Source: Hepatocystis sp. ex Piliocolobus tephrosceles
Taxonomy: Eukaryota > Apicomplexa > Aconoidasida > Haemosporida > Plasmodiidae
NCBI GenBank assembly: GCA_902459845.2
Contig: CABPSV020000443.1
Span: 50 to 16,028, forward strand
Reading direction: 5' to 3'
DNA length: 15,979 bases
In this document: positions 1 to 8,137 of the stretch, in pieces
How positions within the stretch are numbered: the first letter of the stretch is position 1
Layout: every line of letters begins with the position of its first letter
Position numbers and translations under genes: made by a program
The notes under the pieces: generated by a model
What the model saw: only the letters and a program-made list of their open reading frames with translations
What the model was told of the DNA's origin: nothing
The model's database searches: none

Positions 1-365
1 TTTAACATATAAGTTGTATTAAATGAGTTTTTAATGTTACAATCATTTTTTAGATCGTCATTATTAAGTAAGTCATTATTAAGTAAACCACTTTTAGGTA
101 AACCATTTTTATGTAAACCATTTTTAAGTAAACCATTTTTAAGTAAACCATTTTTATTTATATTTTTTGCATTTGGAACACTAAAATAGATTTTAGATTT
201 ATTTTTTAAATAAGAAATAAGTTTAGTATTTTTTTTATTCGTTTTTTTTAAATTATGAGTAAAAGAATAAGAAATCGAATTGTACAGTTCGATGTTTTCT
301 TTTTTTTTGAACGTGTCAGTTACTGCAGGAATTTCTGTGCTATTCATCCAGTTATGGTTTTCCAT
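1..365 (-). CDS. Partial gene, N-terminal 121 residues of an unrecognised protein with a 5-aa repeat
   Basis: Reading the minus strand from the ATG at 365-363, the frame stays open for 121 codons to the left edge, so the C-terminus lies outside the window. The protein starts MENHNWMNSTEIPAVTD and is Lys/Asn-rich and hydrophilic. It has no signal peptide or membrane segment. Residues 71 to about 104 are tandem five-residue units of the KNGLL type (KNGLL, KNGLH, KNGLP, KSGLL, NNDLL), encoded by a 15-bp DNA repeat. The start is the first ATG in frame, and it follows AT-rich, non-coding-looking DNA. I do not recognise the family. It is the first of three minus-strand genes. That it is a real gene rests on the long open frame, non-repetitive coding-like composition and Plasmodium-style codon use. 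The function is unknown. Confidence 0.75.
   Translation of the reverse strand, partial: MENHNWMNSTEIPAVTDTFKKKENIELYNSISYSFTHNLKKTNKKNTKLISYLKNKSKIYFSVPNAKNINKNGLLKNGLLKNGLHKNGLPKSGLLNNDLLNNDDLKNDCNIKNSFNTTYML
61..150 (-). repeat. In-frame 15-bp coding minisatellite, six units
   Basis: Six 15-bp units (plus-strand form close to TTTTTAAGTAAACCA) lie inside the partial left-edge gene and encode KNGLL-type pentapeptides. The units nearest the left edge have diverged to NNDLL. The 15-bp period keeps the frame. Confidence 0.85.
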
Positions 366-477
366 TTTCCTAATTTAGAAAAAGGTGACCGAAATAGAGA
401 TCATAATAAAACATATTATAAGCCGTGAAATTAACCAGAAGATCTAAAATAGGACAATAAAATAATAAAAAAAATTG

Positions 478-576
478 ACAGGTAGACAGATAAGTGGAGC
501 AGACAGGTGGATAGATAAGTGGAGCTGATAGGTGGACAGATAAGTGGAGAAGACAAATAGACAAACAAATGAGCAG
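478..576. repeat. 25-bp minisatellite, about four copies
   Basis: Units contain GATAAGTGGAG preceded by ACAGGTGGA-type sequence. Three are close copies and the fourth (553-576) is degenerate. The array lies about 110 nt upstream of the ATG of the left-edge gene, so it may fall in its 5' leader. 25 is not a multiple of 3, so the array is not coding. Confidence 0.85.
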
Positions 577-754
577 ACAAATTAATAAATAAAGTTACAC
601 ATGCGGATACAAAAAGAAAAAAAAAAAGAAAAAAAAGTTATATTAATACATAAAAAATTAAAAAGATATGCACAATTTCATTTAAAAAAACAAAAACAAA
701 AACAAAAAATTATTTTATTTATCTTTTTTACCACCATGCACATAATGAAATACA

Positions 755-755
<1 letters not shown>

Positions 756-797
<42 letters not shown>
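756..797. repeat. 42-nt poly(A) tract
   Basis: An uninterrupted run of A on the plus strand in intergenic region 1. It has no coding value; the Lys-rich frame across it is a by-product of the run. Confidence 0.95.
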
Positions 798-800
<3 letters not shown>

Positions 801-1068
801 GCATTGTAAAATATTAAAGAAAAAGTAAAAAAAAAAAAGCAGAAAAGAAAAAAATTAGCAAAACAAAAAAAATGTTAGTGTATCAAATTGAAGCTCACAC
901 ATTAACAACACAATTACAAAATCAAAATAATTAGGATTAATTATGTAAATCAAACCGCTTTCACTTGTAAATTTAATTAAATTAATAATTATAAAAAAGA
1001 TGACACATAACCATGCTTAAATATGTATAATTGTTGTACATATATTTATATATGCATATGTATTTATG

Positions 1069-1102
<34 letters not shown>

Positions 1103-1520
1103 CTATCATTTTATTTTTCTTCTTTCTAAGAACTTTCTGAGAAATGGAAAAACAAAAAATTTTTAAAAAAACGAAATGCAATTCACACTTGAAGCACGCT
1201 AAATTCGATCAAATTGTTACTAAATTTTAAATATGTTTTTAAGTAAATAAAAAATGATAATGAAATAAATAAATAAAAAAAAAAAATTAACACGAAAAGT
1301 ACGTTCAAAATTGTTATATATGTATATATATATATATGAGTGTGTGGGTGTAAACGCATAATTTATCTGTATACATGTATCTTAAATAAGGAATACTTAA
1401 TTAAAGCACGATGACCAAAGCGTAAATCATAATGTATTATATATGTACAATTTTATATGAATGATAGTATTAAAAAATGGAAAAGAAAAAGGAAAAAAAA
1501 AAGTACGATTCCTTTATGTT

Positions 1521-1740
1521 AATATTAACAAAACTTGATTATAGTTAATTAACAAAACTTGATTATAGTTAATTAACAAAACTTGATTATGGTTAATTAA
1601 CAACACTTGGTTATGGTTAATTAACAACACTTGGTTGTGGTTAACTAACAACAGCTTATTATGGTTAATTAACAACACTTGGTTGTGGTTAACTAACAAC
1701 AGTTGATTATGGTTAACTAACAACAGTTGATTATGGTTAA
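1521..1740. repeat. 24-bp minisatellite, about nine copies
   Basis: Units follow the pattern TTAATTAACAAxACTTGxTT plus ATxG. Variants run in order: AAAACTTGATTATAG on the left, then ACACTTGGTTATGG and ACAGTTGATTATGG to the right. Because 24 is a multiple of 3, a repetitive minus-strand frame (LLVNHNQV type) stays open across it. The absence of any flanking unique coding sequence argues against a gene. Confidence 0.9.
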
Positions 1741-1838
1741 GGCTTATGAAGTTTCTGTTACAAGATCATATACAATGTTTTTATTATATTAAGAATATAA
1801 ATTTATATATATTGTCGCATTTGTGTGTTATCACCATT

Positions 1839-1904
1839 TTTTATATGCGTTTTATATGCGTTTTATATGCGTTTTATATGCGTTTTATATGCGTTTTACA
1901 TGCG
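1839..1904. repeat. 11-bp minisatellite, six copies
   Basis: Near-perfect tandem copies of TTTTATATGCG; the last one or two copies are degenerate. It lies about 105 nt beyond the stop codon of the minus-strand coiled-coil gene, so it is probably in or just past its 3' UTR. Confidence 0.9.
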
Positions 1905-2009
1905 TCTTATATGAAATTTCGTTTTTTACTTTTCATTTTTTTTTTACTTTAGATAAAAAGGGGACAATATATATATATAAACATTCTAAGGAGCATTGTT
2001 AAACACATA

Positions 2010-2978
2010 TTATGACAAAAAATTTTCAAATTCTATCAATTCTTGCGTATTTAGAGCCAAATCAATTTTGTTATCATGCAGATTTTGATAAAAAGTGTTA
2101 TTTTCATTTGCTGCTTGATTAACAACAACATTGTAGCCATCATATAAAATGTCTCTATTTTTTTCCTGTTTTTCAATTATTTTATTTATCAAATTAAAAC
2201 AAACTAATGAAATAAACTTTTCATTAAGTTGGGAATTTTTTATTTGATATGATTTAATTAATTGTCTTATAAAATTTTGAATCATATATAAATGCGAAAA
2301 AATTTGATTATCTAAGCAAATAATATTTGTATGTAAGGTAGTAATATTTGTATTTATTTTTTTACATTCTTTTTTTAATAGTTTTAATTTTCTTATTTTA
2401 TTATTTAGTGATAGTTGTAATTCATTATTATGTTCGTTTTTTTTTAAAAGAAAATTGTTTAAAATAAAAATTATGTTTTCACTGTTGTTTTCATCATATA
2501 TATCATTATTACTACTACTATTATTACTATTATTACTATTATTACTATTATTATAATTATTACTATTATTACTATTATTATTATTATTATAATTATTACT
2601 ACTATTATTACTATTACTACTATTATTATAATTATTAATCACATTACAATAAACACTATCTATTGTTGATAAATTATCATTTATTTGTATACTTTGTGAT
2701 TCCATTTCTGTATTAAAAAAAATTATTTTTACATTAACATCCTCAATAGCTTTAGATATCCCCATCATTTTTTTTTTTAAGTCATTCGTTTTTAATTCAG
2801 TTAAAATATTTTCTTCTTGTTTTATTAATAAAACATCTTTTTGTTTTATTAACTTTTCATAAAATTTATTTGAATCGATTTTTAGTTCCTCAATTTCATC
2901 ATCTAAATCTTCAATTTCTTTTTCTTTACATTTTATATTGTTTTCAATAATTTTAATTTGGTTTTCTAATGTCCCCAT
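2010..2978 (-). CDS. Coiled-coil protein with central Asn-rich tract, function unknown
   Basis: A single-exon 322-aa protein starting at the ATG at 2978-2976; the TAA six bases upstream closes the frame, so this is the first possible start. Residues 1 to about 95 are strongly charged with heptad-like spacing (ENQIKIIENNIK, EIEDLDDEIEELK), as expected of a coiled coil. Residues about 113-164 are an Asn/Ser tract built from AAT and AGT codons. A second coiled-coil-like stretch covers about 175-225 (LLKKNEHNNELQLSLNNKIRKLK). The C-terminal 90 residues are mixed helical sequence ending EFENFLS. There is no signal peptide, membrane segment or catalytic motif. Coiled coils of this size are common in kinetochore, cytoskeletal and trafficking proteins, but nothing here picks one of these. 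I do not recognise the family. It is the middle member of three same-strand genes. Confidence 0.88.
   Translation of the reverse strand: MGTLENQIKIIENNIKCKEKEIEDLDDEIEELKIDSNKFYEKLIKQKDVLLIKQEENILTELKTNDLKKKMMGISKAIEDVNVKIIFFNTEMESQSIQINDNLSTIDSVYCNVINNYNNSSNSNNSSNNYNNNNNSNNSNNYNNSNNSNNSNNSSSNNDIYDENNSENIIFILNNFLLKKNEHNNELQLSLNNKIRKLKLLKKECKKINTNITTLHTNIICLDNQIFSHLYMIQNFIRQLIKSYQIKNSQLNEKFISLVCFNLINKIIEKQEKNRDILYDGYNVVVNQAANENNTFYQNLHDNKIDLALNTQELIEFENFLS
2510..2640. repeat. Trinucleotide tract encoding the Asn/Ser-rich region
   Basis: Plus-strand TTA and CTA triplets (minus-strand TAA/TAG-like triplets read in frame as AAT and AGT) encode the Asn/Ser stretch of the coiled-coil gene. It is likely to vary in length between isolates without breaking the frame. 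Confidence 0.85.
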
Positions 2979-3464
2979 TTAAAAGCAAATATAAAAAAAA
3001 AAAAAAAAAAAAAAAATAACTATGCCCTCAAGCAATGTTATATATATGTATATAAATGTGTGTTTTGTGCGTATATTTTGGTATAGGACAAATGCGTTCG
3101 CATAGGGAAAACGAATATATTTGGAGCGTTTATATTTGGCTATTATATATACAACGCTAGGATACACATGTATGCTTATATGTAGATTATCCAAACTGGT
3201 CTTTTTATACTACTTTTTTTTTTTTACCTTTATTACGTCTATTTATATAAATAAATATTATACGTGTGTAAAATAAAAAATTCTTCAAATATGTTTTTTG
3301 TATATATGTTACATGTTTACATTTTCTTTTAAACGTTTTTATGATCAGGGTTCACATAAAGTTAAATCGATATTGTATTTAAATGTAGCAAAAAAGGTTT
3401 AAGTATATGTAAAAACGTGCATATTACAACTTTTTTTGTATGATTATAAAATAAAACAATCGAT

Positions 3465-3468
<4 letters not shown>

Positions 3469-3502
<34 letters not shown>
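3469..3502. repeat. (TA)n microsatellite
   Basis: About 17 TA dinucleotides in the intergenic DNA upstream of the minus-strand coiled-coil gene. Confidence 0.95.
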
Positions 3503-3509
<7 letters not shown>

Positions 3510-3594
3510 AAAATTAAAAGATATTGTGTCAGGCATAATTTATCATTTTTTATTTATGAATTATTGTTTTAAATGTATAAATTTTACAAAATTG

Positions 3595-3629
<35 letters not shown>

Positions 3630-3701
3630 AAAAAAAAAAATATTTATAAATTATTTTTTTTAAAAAAAAAAAAAAAAAAAAACAACAACAACAACAACAA
3701 C
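3595..3701. repeat. Compound poly(A) and (AAC)n tract
   Basis: A 34-nt A run (3595-3628) is followed by further A-rich DNA and then about seven AAC triplets (about 3680-3701). It is simple sequence with no sign of a gene. Confidence 0.9.
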
Positions 3702-3926
3702 AAAAATACGCGATGTACATTACACAATCCAAAGGATAAAGCATTAGTATATAATAATTATTTTGATGTTTTTTAATTACTTTTATGCGCATTTACAAAA
3801 AATATTCATGCATACATAAACACATATATTAATACACACAATTTTTTTATAAAAAAAAAAAAAAAAAAAATGTGTGTGTTTTTTTTTTTTTTTTTTAATA
3901 ATAATAATTAATTATTTATTTTTACT

Positions 3927-4505
3927 TTATATTTCATCATTATCAATATCTGTACCTTCTAAAAAAAAATTGACGTCAGAACTAGTGTCTTCTGGAGATT
4001 TTGCATTCGTCGCTAAATTGTTATTGTTGTTGCCTTCTTTGTTAATTGAAACTACTTTTATACTATGTTCATTATCACTGTGACTTTTTTCTTGGAAAAA
4101 AGAATATCCATCTGAAGCACTCTGATTACCATTTGTTTTCTCTACATTGATTAAATTACATTGACATGTTTTATCTTTGGATTCTTTTTCAAGTCTGTTT
4201 GTCTCACTAAAAAAATCAGAAATTTTAGAAAAAGCTAATAGCGGAGCAAAAAATGTCATAAAACTAGTTAACACGGGGGTTGAGGAAACGGCGCTTTGAG
4301 TTGCTACTGCTGCAGGAATAGCTGAGGGAAGCCCTCCGGAAATAGCTGCTGCACTTGGTAAAATGGAAGTAATAGGAGCAGCTGTCGACGCAACTCCTGG
4401 TGCAGCAACAGATGGAGCAAAAGTGAAAGGGATACAGCCACAACACGTCCCAGAACCTATCGAACCGGTTAAAGCGGCAATGAAAGATGTTAAATTATGT
4501 GGCAT
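3927..4505 (-). CDS. Ala/Pro/Ser-rich 192-aa protein with a Cys cluster, unknown function
   Basis: A single-exon frame from the ATG at 4505-4503 to a TAA at 3929-3927. It starts MPHNLTSFIAALTG. A Cys cluster (GTCCGC, residues about 19-24) is followed by an Ala/Pro/Ser/Gly-rich hydrophobic stretch (about 26-97) ending in FMTFFAPLLAF. The second half (98-192) is hydrophilic, with Lys/Glu, Ser and Asn, and ends acidic (EGTDIDNDEI). There is no classical signal peptide. The hydrophobic half could sit in or on a membrane, and the adjacent cysteines could carry acyl groups, but both are inferences. The DNA is clearly richer in G and C than the flanks and uses many GCT/GCA/GCC and CCT/CCC codons, which supports real coding pressure. 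I do not recognise the family. The 22-bp array lies about 45 nt upstream of the start. Confidence 0.8.
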   Translation of the reverse strand: MPHNLTSFIAALTGSIGSGTCCGCIPFTFAPSVAAPGVASTAAPITSILPSAAAISGGLPSAIPAAVATQSAVSSTPVLTSFMTFFAPLLAFSKISDFFSETNRLEKESKDKTCQCNLINVEKTNGNQSASDGYSFFQEKSHSDNEHSIKVVSINKEGNNNNNLATNAKSPEDTSSDVNFFLEGTDIDNDEI

Positions 4506-4549
4506 ATTATGAAAAATAAAAAAAAAAAATGGAGTATTTATATATATTC

Positions 4550-4735
4550 TACAATCGATATATATACATGCTACAATCGATATATATACATGCTACAATC
4601 GATATATATACATGCTACAATCGATATATATACATGCTACAATCGATATATATACATGCTACAATCGATATACATACATACTACAATCGATATATATACA
4701 TGCTACAATCGATATATATACATGCTACAATCGAT
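4550..4735. repeat. 22-bp minisatellite, about eight copies
   Basis: Near-identical units carrying CTACAATCGATATATA followed by TACATG. Each contains the palindrome ATCGAT. One unit (about 4669-4685) is variant. It starts about 45 nt upstream of the Ala/Pro-rich gene, so it probably lies in that gene's leader or core promoter. Because 22 is not a multiple of 3, all three frames cycle across it. Confidence 0.92.
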
Positions 4736-4941
4736 GCAAGTGAACAAAATACCACTGATAAATTATAATTCCCAAAAAATGTAATTCAAAAGCTTTACCT
4801 TTTTTTTTTTTTTTTTTTAATGCGTGCTACACTTTTTAAAAAAGTAAAAAAAAAAAGAATAAAGGTGTTAAAACAAAAATTCAATCTACTTTTGTAATTG
4901 TAAAAATAGTAAGATATAAAAAAAAAAAAAAAAAAAAAATA

Positions 4942-5026
4942 CTTGCTATGAGAAAATTTCTTGTTATGTGAAAATTTCTTGTTATGTGAAAATTTCTTGT
5001 TATGAGAAAATTTCTTGTTATGAGAA
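4942..5026. repeat. 18-bp minisatellite, about five copies
   Basis: Units of TTATGTGAAAATTTCTTG, with G/A variation (TATGTG or TATGAG). It is in the divergent promoter region with no supporting coding sequence. Confidence 0.9.
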
Positions 5027-5114
5027 ATCGTAATATGTAAAAAAATTTTACATTTTAATTGTTCATTTTTTGATATTTGTTAATGCTTAATATGCATGTT
5101 TTAAGTTGTAAAAA

Positions 5115-5120
<6 letters not shown>

Positions 5121-5145
<25 letters not shown>

Positions 5146-5224
5146 TAAATAGAGCGTAAACGCAAACGCAAACGCAAACACAAACGCAAACGCAAACGCA
5201 AACATAAACGTAAACGTAAACACA
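5121..5224. repeat. (AAAT)n followed by a hexamer array of AAACGC type
   Basis: A tetranucleotide AAAT run (about 5121-5151) passes directly into about eleven hexamers of AAACGC, with variants AAACAC, AAACAT and AAACGT toward the right. The CG dinucleotide repeated every 6 bp is conspicuous in such AT-rich DNA. Confidence 0.9.
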
Positions 5225-5718
5225 ATTTACCATTGTAAAGAATAAAGGGGTTTTTATAAAATATTATACGTACACAACTTTTTACATCATACAAATATCT
5301 TAAATAAAAGGAATACAATAGAATTATCTTTTTTTTTTTTTTAACGTTAAATTAAGAAAAAAAAAAAAAAATTGTAAATCGAATTGAAAAGCATGAATAA
5401 TGACTTTAACGAGAGCCTTACACATAATGAAAAATAATAAATAAGCTAATTTTATATTTTCTTTTTGAAAGAAAATAAAATAAAAAGGAAAAAGTAAAAA
5501 TATTTTTTGGTTTGGTTTTGTATGGTTTTATATGCTTCTATGTGCTTCTGTGTGTTTCAACCTGGCTAAATAATATACGTTTTATATTATACCGCATAAA
5601 AAAATGGTGTAAAGAAAATATATACAACCATACACATATGAATGCATCCATACGTATGTGAATGCACGTATTTGTGTTCTTTTAACAGTTTTGAATAAAT
5701 GTGTTAGATTTGAGATGA

Positions 5719-5844
5719 ATGTTTCTATTTATTTTTTTTTTAGCTTTTTTAGCTATACATATTTGCCCTGATAGTTGCGTTGATTGTTGCGTTGATTGTT
5801 GCGTTGATTGTTGTGTTGATTTTTGTTGTTTTTATTTGCTCTAA
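5719..5844 (+). CDS. Possible 41-aa small ORF, hydrophobic start plus Cys-Val-Asp repeats (speculative)
   Basis: The ATG at 5719 opens a 41-codon frame ending TAA at 5842-5844. It encodes a hydrophobic signal-peptide-like start (MFLFIFFLAFLAI) followed by CPDSCVDCCVDCCVD and a Cys/Phe-rich end. The repeat is the 12-bp array (GTTGCGTTGATT), which keeps the frame. A secreted Cys-rich micropeptide would look like this, but so would a chance frame through poly(T) and a T/G-rich minisatellite. There is no homology that I recognise. It lies about 900 nt upstream of the M50 gene on the same strand. Confidence 0.15.
   Translation: MFLFIFFLAFLAIHICPDSCVDCCVDCCVDCCVDFCCFYLL
5772..5819. repeat. 12-bp minisatellite, four copies
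   Basis: Four tandem units of the GTTGCGTTGATT type; the first and last differ by single bases. On the plus strand the period keeps a small frame open as repeated Val-Asp-Cys-Cys. Confidence 0.88.
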
Positions 5845-6615
5845 ATGAATTAATAAAAAAGGCTTATTTAAAGGATATTTTTAGTTTATATTTTAAATAT
5901 GGTGAGTTAGAGTTTTTTTTTATTTTTATAAATACTACGATTTGGGACTTTTTTTTTTTATTCAAAATGATAAGTTGGGATTTTTTTTTTTTTTTTTTTT
6001 TAAATCGTGATTTTTTTTTTTTTTTTTTTATTATTTATTTTACATAGTTCATTGTTTCATTCATGTGTATATAAAAACTATCGATTCCATTTTTTTGATT
6101 GGTAAGAAGATTGCAAATGGTAGAATATTTACATTTCTTTATTATTGTTGAGCGTTCATTTTTTTTTTATTTTTTTTTCATATTAACATATGAATAAAAC
6201 AAGGTATTATTTTTATTCAAAAAACAATTTGCTAGTAACGAAATTGCATTGGGAAAAAAAATATATATACATATATATATGATATGAATAAATACGATTT
6301 GGTATAGTAAAACACAACACATGCATATGTACATATATATATACTATAACAAAATGGTACCTTTACATGATTAATAAGTTATAAAAAAAAGTATGGATTC
6401 AATGTATGAAAAAAAAAAAAAAAAAAAAAAAATAAATAAATAAAAAAAAAATAAAAAATAATAATAATAAAATAAACAAATAAATAAAATAAAAAACGAA
6501 AAGCCCAAAACAAACAAGGAGTCAGTCACATAAATATGAATCGAGAAACGATTAAAGCTGCAATGACATGATAATTCAAATATTGAATTTTATAAAATAT
6601 GACTTAATTTAGGAG

Positions 6616-6618
<3 letters not shown>

Positions 6619-6651
<33 letters not shown>
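6619..6651. repeat. 33-nt poly(A) tract
   Basis: An uninterrupted A run about 100 nt upstream of the M50 start codon, a common feature of Plasmodium leaders. Confidence 0.92.
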
Positions 6652-6653
<2 letters not shown>

Positions 6654-6687
6654 TATGTAATAGTAAAAATTTTCCAGAATAAATAAT

Positions 6688-6735
6688 TTATACAAAAAAA
6701 TAATTTGTATAACAATTAAGGAAAATTATCCTTAA
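6688..6735 (+). promoter_or_regulatory. Two adjacent perfect stem-loops just before the M50 start codon
   Basis: Stem 1 is TTATACAAA (6688-6696) pairing with TTTGTATAA (6704-6712), 9 bp with a 7-nt loop. Stem 2 is TTAAGGA (6716-6722) pairing with TCCTTAA (6729-6735), 7 bp with a 6-nt loop. They are 3 nt apart and end 15 nt before the ATG at 6751. They would sit at the end of the 5' leader and could affect scanning or bind a regulator. This is inferred from symmetry only. Confidence 0.35.
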
Positions 6736-6750
6736 AGTGTATGTAATAAA

Positions 6751-7542
6751 ATGGGTGCAGTAGGTGATATGTTATTTTCGAGTAAAGAGTGTTTGGAAAA
6801 CAAAAAAAATAGTAGAAGTGTATTATTATCACTAATTGAAGAAAAAGACAATAATTATATACAACATCAAAGTTGTATTTCCTATGTTATGTCATTACTT
6901 CCATTTTTATTAATATGTTTAATTCATTTTTTAATAAGAATACATGGATATTATATTGGTGATTTATTTTTAATTATATGTTATTTATGTTCTTTTTTTT
7001 TTTTTATATTATGTTATTACGATTCATATATTATATATGTTTTATTTGTTTTATTTTCTTATATAATATCATTATGTTTACATGAATTTGCACATGCGTA
7101 TGCTGCTTACAAATATGGTGATATTACAATGGTATATAAAGGTTATTTATATTTAGATATTTTTAATTATTTAGATATTTTCCATACTTTAATTATACCA
7201 ATAATAACACTTTTAATAACAGGGTTTGGTCTTCCTGGGAATTTATATTGGCTACAAGTACATTTTATACGAAGCAAATTTCATTTATCTTTAATTTATT
7301 TATCAGGTCCCATCTCTGACATTTTATATATTTTATTATTAGTATCATTTTATACCTTTTATACTTATTTAAAAAATAATAAAAATTTAAATGTTCAACA
7401 TAGGTCTATCATATTTATATCAATAGCAACTACTGTAGCTTTCCTAGTGGAATCATTTATTTTGAATTTGTGTCCTATTTTGGGTTTTGATGGGTGGGGA
7501 ATCATTGAGCCGTATTTGCCGTTCTTTTTGAATAACTTGTAA

Positions 7543-7593
<51 letters not shown>

Positions 7594-8095
7594 GCAAAGA
7601 CACATGCACATGCACTTCTTGTATTGTAATGTTTGTCCATTTATGAATTACATATATATGTACATGTGTATTGAAATCTATATAAACCCATTTTAAAATA
7701 ACACCAAAGCATATACAACTGAAAATGTTTGCAACATCAATTTTGTATCTTACTTTTTGTTTATCTGTTTCTATCACTTTTATTTCTATCGTTTTTATTT
7801 CTATCACTTTTATTTCTATCGTTTTTATTTCTATCACTTTTATTTCTATCGTTTTTATTTCTATCGATTTTTTTTTTTTTTTTGCAGAATCAACGAAGAA
7901 ATTGTCTACACCTATTTGTCTTATATTTTTCCACTAATCATTTTTATATACTTTAATTTTTTGGAATCAAAATATCTTTTTTTTACTAAAATAACTAATT
8001 ATATACTAAAAAAAATATTGAGAATTGATGTATCCCATATTACGAAAGGGGTGGAATATTTTCCGACTTTATATTCTTACCTCAAAAATACATAG
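6751..8095 (+). CDS. M50 (site-2-protease-like) intramembrane metallopeptidase, two exons
   Basis: Exon 1 is 6751-7538 and exon 2 is 7888-8095; joined they give 331 aa. Splicing fuses TT (7537-7538) to A (7888) as a Leu codon and continues INEEIVYTYLSYIF, replacing the TAA that otherwise ends exon 1. The protein is polytopic, with hydrophobic segments near residues 43-63, 70-105, 145-160, 180-205 and 218-240, and one in exon 2. The zinc motif HEFAH is at 111-115 within LHEFAHAYAAYKYGD. LDIFHTLIIP (141-150), SGPISD (185-190) and GFDGWG (Asp247) follow in the order of the compact bacterial-type M50 proteins, where H, H and the late Asp bind zinc. In this family peptide bonds are cut within the membrane; the substrate and organelle are unknown here. 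The final helix encoded by exon 2 fits the family's C-terminal hydrophobic segment. The SGPISD motif has Asp where Asn is usual. Hairpins precede the start; the neighbour downstream is convergent. Confidence 0.88.
7544..7591. repeat. 48-nt poly(A) tract within the M50 intron
   Basis: An uninterrupted run of 48 A, starting 5 nt inside the splice donor. It is one of three 48-nt homopolymers in the window. Confidence 0.95.
7771..7866. repeat. 30-bp (2 x 15) tandem array within the M50 intron
   Basis: Two alternating 15-bp halves, CTATCACTTTTATTT and CTATCGTTTTTATTT, repeated about three times. It ends directly before the acceptor pyrimidine tract, so it is effectively an extended pyrimidine-rich region. 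The open frames over it are repeat artefacts. Confidence 0.92.
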
Positions 8096-8101
8096 TATGT
8101 T

Positions 8102-8137
<36 letters not shown>

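Larger units (their letters stand above)
366..2009. other. Intergenic region 1, no gene seen
   Basis: This 1.6-kb stretch separates two minus-strand genes. It holds a 25-bp minisatellite (478-576), a 42-nt poly(A) run (756-797), a short (TA)n plus poly(T) block near 1069-1101, a 24-bp minisatellite (1521-1740) and an 11-bp minisatellite (1839-1904). The short open frames here are homopolymer or tandem-repeat translations and I do not call them genes. The right part should contain the 3' UTR of the 2010-2978 gene and the left part the 5' leader of the edge gene. Confidence 0.8.
2979..3926. other. Intergenic region 2, no gene seen
   Basis: The region between two minus-strand genes holds poly(A) runs (about 2992-3016, 3595-3628 and others), a (TA)n array (3469-3502), an (AAC)n microsatellite (about 3680-3701) and poly(A)/poly(T) blocks near 3852-3896. 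The frames here are Phe, Lys, Tyr-Ile or Cys homopolymers from these tracts. The left part should be the leader of the coiled-coil gene and the right part the 3' UTR of the Ala/Pro-rich gene. Confidence 0.8.
4506..6750. other. Divergent intergenic region 3 with many tandem arrays
   Basis: This 2.2-kb gap lies between the minus-strand Ala/Pro-rich gene and the plus-strand M50 gene, so it must contain both promoters. It holds a 22-bp array (4550-4735), an 18-bp array (4942-5026), an (AAAT)n and a hexamer array (5121-5224), a 12-bp array (5772-5819), poly(T) blocks at 5980-6029 and poly(A) runs (about 6410-6431 and 6619-6651). A short 41-codon frame (5719-5844), a possible leader intron (6102-6677) and two hairpins (6688-6735) are treated separately. 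I see no other gene. Confidence 0.75.
7539..7887 (+). other. Intron of the M50 gene (349 nt)
   Basis: The donor GTAACA starts at 7539 and overlaps the in-frame TAA. The acceptor is a long T run then GCAG, ending at 7887. The joined frame is phase 2 and continues a membrane protein. The intron contains a 48-nt poly(A) run (7544-7591) only 5 nt after the donor and a 30-bp tandem array (7771-7866) just before the pyrimidine tract. Confidence 0.85.

Noticed and set aside
601..828. Lys-rich 75-codon plus-strand frame
   Set aside because: It is a translation of poly(A) and A-rich DNA with no unique coding sequence.
1514..1723. Minus-strand frame with LLVNHNQV octapeptides
   Set aside because: It follows from the 24-bp minisatellite being a multiple of 3; no unique flanking coding sequence.
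2979..3194. Minus-strand frame directly abutting the coiled-coil gene
   Set aside because: It ends in a stop just before the real ATG and encodes low-complexity Ile/Tyr/Phe sequence; it is leader DNA.
4550..4735. Repeated TTGTAG sites in the 22-bp array as splice acceptors for an upstream exon of the Ala/Pro-rich gene
   Set aside because: No convincing upstream coding exon exists on the minus strand, and stops occur within the array.
5055..5318. Minus-strand frame with Arg-Leu repeats
   Set aside because: It is produced by the AAACGC hexamer array and the (AAAT)n run.
5823..6047. Plus-strand frame with Phe-rich end
   Set aside because: It has no ATG at its start (TTG) and mostly reads poly(T).
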